Shown here one piece after another: positions 31,172 to 34,809 of a stretch of DNA of 34,809 nt; within the stretch, counting starts at the first letter, position 1, and each line of letters begins with the position of its first letter. Below the pieces are notes generated by a model, which saw nothing but the letters and a program-made list of their open reading frames with translations, had not been told where the DNA came from and made no database searches. A program made the position numbers and the translations under genes. The stretch comes from Rhodanobacteraceae bacterium (GTDB lineage: Bacteria; Pseudomonadota; Gammaproteobacteria; Xanthomonadales; Rhodanobacteraceae). Location: assembly GCA_004299555.1 (NCBI GenBank), contig SCQU01000008.1:1-34809 (forward strand), written 5' to 3'.

Positions 31172-33375
31172 GGCGCACCCCCGCTTCCAGCCAAGGCTGG
31201 CCGCGCGTTTTCGTACTTTTTCAGCAGCGCCTGGAAGCGCGGATCCCCGCGCAGCGGATCCCAGACCGGATCGAGTTTCAGGCGGGTCACGCTCATGACT
31301 TCGCCGGCCGGCATCGCCAGCAGTTGATCGATCAACTGGAGCGCCTGGTCTTTCGCGCCCGCGTGGACTTCCACCTCGGCCAAACCCGCCAAGGGATACG
31401 CACCGAAGAAAGCGTCCGTGGAAAGAGGCAGTTCTTCGGGCATGCGCCGCGCGGCGGCAATGGCATCCGCGTTGCGGCCCAGGCACACGTCCACCCAGGC
31501 GACCTGCTGCAGGTTGGGGATGGCATCGGGATGTTTCGCGAGCGCCGCTTCCAGCGGCGGTCTCAGTTGCGCGCATTCGGATTGAATGGCCGACTGCCTT
31601 CCCGCAACGACCTCGATCGCGACACGCGCGGCGCGGCGGGTGAGCTGCTCCGCATCGGTGTTGACAGGCGCCGAATCCCAGGCGCGCAGTGCCGCATCGA
31701 AGTTGCGTTCGAAGACATCCGGATAGACGATCGGATTGATCAACGCGACAATCTCCCCGGCGGCGATGTTCTTGTGTGTATCGAGTCGCCAGCCGGGCAA
31801 CGGATCGTTAGCCTTGCGCGCACCCGGGGCATCGCCAAATCCGATCAGCCGCGTTCTCCATAACCCATCCTGGTTGTCGGTCTTGCCCGGCTCGATCGCG
31901 AGTGCGCGCGACAACAGCCGCTCCGCTTCCTGATAGCGCCGCACGATGCACAACGTCCAACCATGCTGGCCGAGCAGGTAGGCGTCGCGCGGCGAGATCA
32001 ACAACGCCTGTTGCAAGGTTGCCAGCGCTTGCGGCCACCGGCCGCGGCGGCGATCAATGAAAGCCAGCCCCCCCAGCGCCTCAACGTTGTTGGGCGCGAG
32101 TTGCAGCACCTGCTCGAATTGTGCGCTGGCATCGGCATAGCGGCGATAGCCCCAGTAGTAGTAATAGCCAAGCGCCAAGTGTGCTTCCGGCAAATCGGGC
32201 ACAAGAGCGAAGGCGTGGTCAATGGTGGCCTTGACCTTCATCAATTCCTCAGGCGACAGTGGCGCGACAAACCAGTGACGCACCAATTGCGAATATGCGA
32301 GCCGGGCATAGGCCAGCGCAAACCCAGGATCGAGCGCGATCGCCTGACGGTAGTTGGCTTCAGCGAGTTTGAAATCCGCGACGTCCTGCGAGTCAAATGC
32401 CTTGTTGGCCTGGTATTCCGCCTTCAGGAACCAATCGTAAGCCGCAGGGTTTTGCGTCGGGATCGCGGCGACGTTCTGTTGTTCGGCATGCGTCAGCCTC
32501 GCCTGCAAGGCGTCGGCCACCTTCTGCGCGACTTCGCCTTCCACGCCGAAGATGTTGTCCAGCGTGCGCGTGTAGCTTTCAGCCCATAAATGGTTGTCGC
32601 TGTGCGCATCGATCAACTGCACGTTGATCAGCACCTGGTTGCCGGCCTTCTGCACGGAACCTTCGAGAATCGTCGCCACGCCGAGTTGCTGCGCGATGAT
32701 CTTCAGATCGTCCGGATGGCTCTGGTATTTCTCGGTCGAGGTGCGCGAGATCACTTTCAGGTCTCCGATACCTGCCAGCTTGGTCAGGATCAGGTCCTGC
32801 ATGCCATCGGCGAAGTAGGCGTTGCCCTTGTCTTCGGAAAGATTCTCGAACGGCAGCACGGCGATCGATTTGGCGGGAATCGGTTGCGCAGCGATAGGCG
32901 GCACAGGGATCACACGCAGCTTTGCTGCAGATACGCCAGCCGCCGCAGAAGCCACGGACGGGGTGCCATCGGATGGTGCGGACGCCTTGTCGCGCGCCAC
33001 CGGCGCGGCAGGCCCACCGCGTTCCGCGTGCCACCACACAGCGCCAGCGGCGACGGCGACCAGCACGCCGATCAGCCCCACCGTGATGACTGCGCGGTGC
33101 GAATGCGGTGGTGCCCGCGAATCTGCGCCGCCTTCCGTATCAATGCGCACGATGCCATGCGGCGTGGCGTCGAACGCCCACGCCAACACCAGCGCGATCG
33201 GAAACCCGATCAGGATCAGCAGCACCACGGCTTGATCGATCCAGTCCGGCAGACGGAACACCGGAAACACCTGGGTCGCCACCTGGATCAGCAGCCAGCC
33301 AACAAAGGCATACGCCGCCGCCACGCGATACACGTGGCGGCGCTTCAGCTCACGCCAGAATCCCCTGCTGGCCAT
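31168..33375 (-). CDS. TolB-like/TPR inner-membrane protein, operon gene 1 (first)
   Basis: A 735-residue protein that leads the operon. Its N-terminus is of a different subtype from genes 2-5: GFWRELKRRHVYRVAAAYAF, TM1 about 17-37, TM2 about 47-67 ending in LAWAFDATPHGIVRI, then a His/Arg-rich stretch and TM3 about 94-114. This resembles the plus-strand paralog at 20230-22041. The linker (115-168) ends IAAQPIPAKS, and the TolB-like domain follows (about 169-300) with IAVLPFENLSEDKGNAYFAD. Several TPRs are present (YRQAIALDPGFALAYARLAY, FEQVLQLAPNNVEALGGLAF, LSRALAIEPGKTDNQDGLWR). The TolB-like and C-terminal parts are close to gene 3. The ATG at 33373-33375 fits the family start; upstream RBS is weak (AGGCG). 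Confidence 0.9.
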   Translation of the reverse strand: MASRGFWRELKRRHVYRVAAAYAFVGWLLIQVATQVFPVFRLPDWIDQAVVLLILIGFPIALVLAWAFDATPHGIVRIDTEGGADSRAPPHSHRAVITVGLIGVLVAVAAGAVWWHAERGGPAAPVARDKASAPSDGTPSVASAAAGVSAAKLRVIPVPPIAAQPIPAKSIAVLPFENLSEDKGNAYFADGMQDLILTKLAGIGDLKVISRTSTEKYQSHPDDLKIIAQQLGVATILEGSVQKAGNQVLINVQLIDAHSDNHLWAESYTRTLDNIFGVEGEVAQKVADALQARLTHAEQQNVAAIPTQNPAAYDWFLKAEYQANKAFDSQDVADFKLAEANYRQAIALDPGFALAYARLAYSQLVRHWFVAPLSPEELMKVKATIDHAFALVPDLPEAHLALGYYYYWGYRRYADASAQFEQVLQLAPNNVEALGGLAFIDRRRGRWPQALATLQQALLISPRDAYLLGQHGWTLCIVRRYQEAERLLSRALAIEPGKTDNQDGLWRTRLIGFGDAPGARKANDPLPGWRLDTHKNIAAGEIVALINPIVYPDVFERNFDAALRAWDSAPVNTDAEQLTRRAARVAIEVVAGRQSAIQSECAQLRPPLEAALAKHPDAIPNLQQVAWVDVCLGRNADAIAAARRMPEELPLSTDAFFGAYPLAGLAEVEVHAGAKDQALQLIDQLLAMPAGEVMSVTRLKLDPVWDPLRGDPRFQALLKKYENARPALAGSGGAP

Positions 33376-33578
33376 ACCGTCACGCCTGGGAGCGAAAGCG
33401 CGTCATCCATGCCCGTTCCGCGACGGCATTGTGGCATGGGCGGGGCGTCAGGCGTGGAGGCGGCGCGACATCGGCGGCCATGAGCCAGAGGGGCGCGCCG
33501 CAACGAAGCCGCTTTGCAAAAGCAGCGGGATACTGCGGCGACGCCGGGCAGCCAATGTCACCCTACTAATGTGTGACA

Positions 33579-33731
33579 TCACGTGCTCAACGGTTCCAGG
33601 AACTTCCGTGCAGCCGCGAACTGGCCATCCCGGAACCAGCCGTTCGCGACCGGCTGCTTGGGGTCGAGACCCGCCCGATGTACACGGATGCGCTCGCCGA
33701 CGGCGACGTTAGTCGTTGAGCGGCTTTCCAC
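33579..33731 (-). CDS. Possible 50-aa ORF overlapping the end of the BPSL0761 gene
   Basis: A frame from GTG (33729-33731) to TGA (33579-33581) encodes a plausible small protein with VGERIRVHRAGLDPKQPVAN and a second half WFRDGQFAAARKFLEPLST. It overlaps the end of the BPSL0761-family gene by 23 nt in another frame, which would suit translational coupling. No family is recognised. Confidence 0.3.
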   Translation of the reverse strand: MESRSTTNVAVGERIRVHRAGLDPKQPVANGWFRDGQFAAARKFLEPLST

Positions 33732-34038
33732 GACGGCGTACGAAGGTGCGGGTTGGCAACTCCTTGGGGAACTCGAGCCGAGTGGAGTACTTGAGTGGAC
33801 CGAATTTGCAGCCTTCCCTCCAAGGCCCTGCTTCTTGTGGTGGCACCAAACCTACGCCGAGCCCTGAGGGATGCCGGAACATGGCCATCGACGCAATGTT
33901 TCCGACGGTCGGGAAGTGTCGGGCGATGATCACGGCACTTCGCCGCACATCAACCGGCAGGCGGCGATCGCGCGCCAGTTCGATGAGGAACCCACCGGCC
34001 CAAAGAAGAGATCGAGTTCGTTCGTCTGGCATCGTCAT
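33709..34038 (-). CDS. BPSL0761 family protein
   Basis: A 109-residue protein whose N-terminus MTMPDERTRSLLWAGGFLIE followed by LARDRRLPVDVRRSAVIIARHFPT is the mark of the BPSL0761 family, small proteins of unknown function in Burkholderiales and Xanthomonadales. The middle and C-terminal parts (PSGLGVGLVPPQEAGPW, then FGPLKYSTRLEFPKELPTRTF) are less familiar and go beyond the usual core. The ATG at 34036-34038 has GAGG 7-8 nt upstream. It lies between the leading TPR gene and the truncated SseB-like gene on the same strand. Confidence 0.75.
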   Translation of the reverse strand: MTMPDERTRSLLWAGGFLIELARDRRLPVDVRRSAVIIARHFPTVGNIASMAMFRHPSGLGVGLVPPQEAGPWREGCKFGPLKYSTRLEFPKELPTRTFVRRRGKPLND

Positions 34039-34142
34039 GGCAGACCTCGCTGAAGAGCATGCGAATGCAACGTACTTGCGCGCCGTCTCACGGTCTGCGA
34101 ATTACCGGACGCTTTCTGGGACGGAATGTGGAAATCTGACTT

Positions 34143-34301
34143 ATGGCGCCCGACCTGGTTGTGTTCCCTGCTGTGGTGTACCTCCCGCTACCGGTGGTGG
34201 TCGGGTGGGCTGCATGGCAACTCAGTGGCAGTGCGTCTATGCAACCATGGCGCAATACCGGTCGCACGGGCTGGCCAACCTGGATGGGTGGTACTAGTTG
34301 A
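34143..34301 (+). CDS. Possible small membrane protein (52 aa)
   Basis: A short plus-strand frame: MAPDLVVFPAVVYLPLPVVV continues to GWAAWQL as one likely membrane helix, then a polar Trp-rich tail (QPWRNTGRTGWPTWMGG). GGAAA lies 8-9 nt before the ATG. It runs opposite to the flanking genes, and its end overlaps the SseB-like gene by 8 nt. No family is recognised; it could be chance. Confidence 0.25.
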   Translation: MAPDLVVFPAVVYLPLPVVVGWAAWQLSGSASMQPWRNTGRTGWPTWMGGTS

Positions 34302-34690
34302 ACGGCGACGCCTGCATTGATGCACCCGCTCGGCGTCGGTAGACGGGTTTTAAGCCAAGGTCGCGGATCCAGTCCGGCGTCAGATCGGCACAATTGAAGT
34401 GCTGCATGTCCACGGATTGATTCAGTAGTTTGAATACGGGTTGCAACATCGTCACAGTGGCACGGACTTCGCGCTCGCTGCCGTGAGCGCTGCCGCCAAG
34501 AACAATGAGGAGACCGTCCGGCCGATTGGACTGTCGCCACCTGACGCCTGCAACGTATGCGACTTTCACATCCGAGAGCTTCGGGAGTGACTTCCGCAAC
34601 GCTCTTATCAGTTGGGCCGGCATTTTGTCGAGCCTGAAGGCCCTCTCGTCACGTTCATCGAATTGATCCTTGCGGATCCATGCGACATTG
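34294..34690 (-). pseudogene. SseB C-terminal-domain-like gene, 5' end cut off
   Basis: The frame ends at 34294 and stays meaningful upstream of its first ATG (34621-34623): the residues NVAWIRKDQFDERDERAFRL lead smoothly into DKMPAQLIRALRKSLPKLSD. It then reads VKVAYVAGV, DGLLIVLGG, and VTMLQPVFKLLNQSVDMQHF, which resembles the SseB protein C-terminal domain. The frame reaches 34690, where the sequence GTAAGCGTCC of a probable IS66-type end begins, and then meets a stop. The N-terminal part and natural start are therefore missing. The SseB assignment is tentative. Confidence 0.4.
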
Positions 34691-34809
34691 GTAAGCGTCC
34701 GCTCGTCTCATCTACCGCCGTGGCACCCGAGGTGATGTGATCGCGCCTTTCCAAGTGGAGAGGCAGCTTGATGGCGGACAAGGCGGCGTTGTGGCGTGAA
34801 CGTCTGGCG
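34691..34809 (+). mobile_element. Left end of a probable IS66-family element (runs off the window)
   Basis: The sequence GTAAGCGTCCGCTCG at 34691 has the GTAA start typical of IS66-family terminal inverted repeats. About 80 nt further on, a gene begins that looks like the IS66 accessory ORF (TnpA). The element interrupts the minus-strand SseB-like gene. The 8 nt before it (34683-34690) would be the target duplication; the right end is outside the window, so this cannot be confirmed. Confidence 0.55.
34771..34809 (+). CDS. IS66-type accessory protein TnpA, N-terminal fragment
   Basis: The last 39 nt encode MADKAALWRERLA, the usual beginning of IS66 accessory TnpA proteins, which continue with a helix-turn-helix. 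GGAGAGG stands about 8-13 nt upstream of the ATG. Only 13 codons are in the window. Confidence 0.55.
   Translation, partial: MADKAALWRERLA

Noticed and set aside
23646-31327. Long plus-strand frames (604, 526 and 568 codons) opposite the TPR operon
   Set aside because: All mirror the minus-strand paralogs, and their mutual likeness follows from the paralogy of the real genes.
33556-33580. TGTCAC...GTGACA inverted repeat as a CRP/Clp-like site
   Set aside because: The spacing does not fit TGTGA-N6-TCACA, and it lies nearly 200 nt upstream of the operon start with no promoter seen.

Overview
Organism. The window is GC-rich DNA, except for one AT-richer stretch at about 15.65-18.45 kb. It looks like a gammaproteobacterial chromosome of the Xanthomonadales/Lysobacterales type (Rhodanobacteraceae-like). 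This is inferred from the mix of membrane TolB-like/TPR proteins, a BPSL0761-family protein and a PoxB-type pyruvate dehydrogenase; there is no marker gene in the window to prove it. No rRNA, tRNA or CRISPR array was seen.

Layout. (1) 0.1-2.4 kb, minus strand: a nicotinamide phosphoribosyltransferase followed by a sulfotransferase. (2) 2.8-6.2 kb, plus strand: a glucoamylase-like (PF10091) protein joined by a 1-nt stop/start overlap to a mercuric-reductase-like flavoprotein, then a DUF167 protein. (3) 6.65-10.56 kb: a repetitive, probably beta-helical hypothetical gene with a one-base frameshift, then poxB, then a decayed second copy of the 3' end of that hypothetical gene, then a DoxX membrane protein. 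(4) 10.96-15.37 kb, minus strand: M20 amidohydrolase, TRIC-type channel and a metal-dependent amidohydrolase in a tight operon, then a pirin with a remnant of another pirin just upstream of it. (5) 15.8-19.98 kb: an accessory island with an 873-residue HEPN - NB-ARC - TPR STAND ATPase, a short tyrosine recombinase, and a DUF4160/DUF2442 toxin-antitoxin-like pair preceded by a perfect 20-bp palindrome. (6) 20.2-33.4 kb: six paralogous inner-membrane proteins with a TolB-like domain (COG5616 type) and TPRs. One is on the plus strand. The other five form one minus-strand operon in which every junction overlaps (ATGA three times and an 8-nt overlap once, plus the leading gene). (7) 33.5-34.8 kb: small genes, including a BPSL0761-family protein and an SseB-C-like gene cut off by what appears to be the left end of an IS66-family element running out of the window.

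Most interesting. The HEPN-STAND protein next to a recombinase and a TA-like pair is a good candidate for an anti-phage or stress abortive system. The run of five overlapping paralogs (about 9.8 kb) looks like a locally amplified membrane sensor or scaffold system, with near-identical blocks that suggest recent duplication or gene conversion. Its function is unknown.

Limits. All family calls come from reading the translations by eye; no database search or structure prediction was run.
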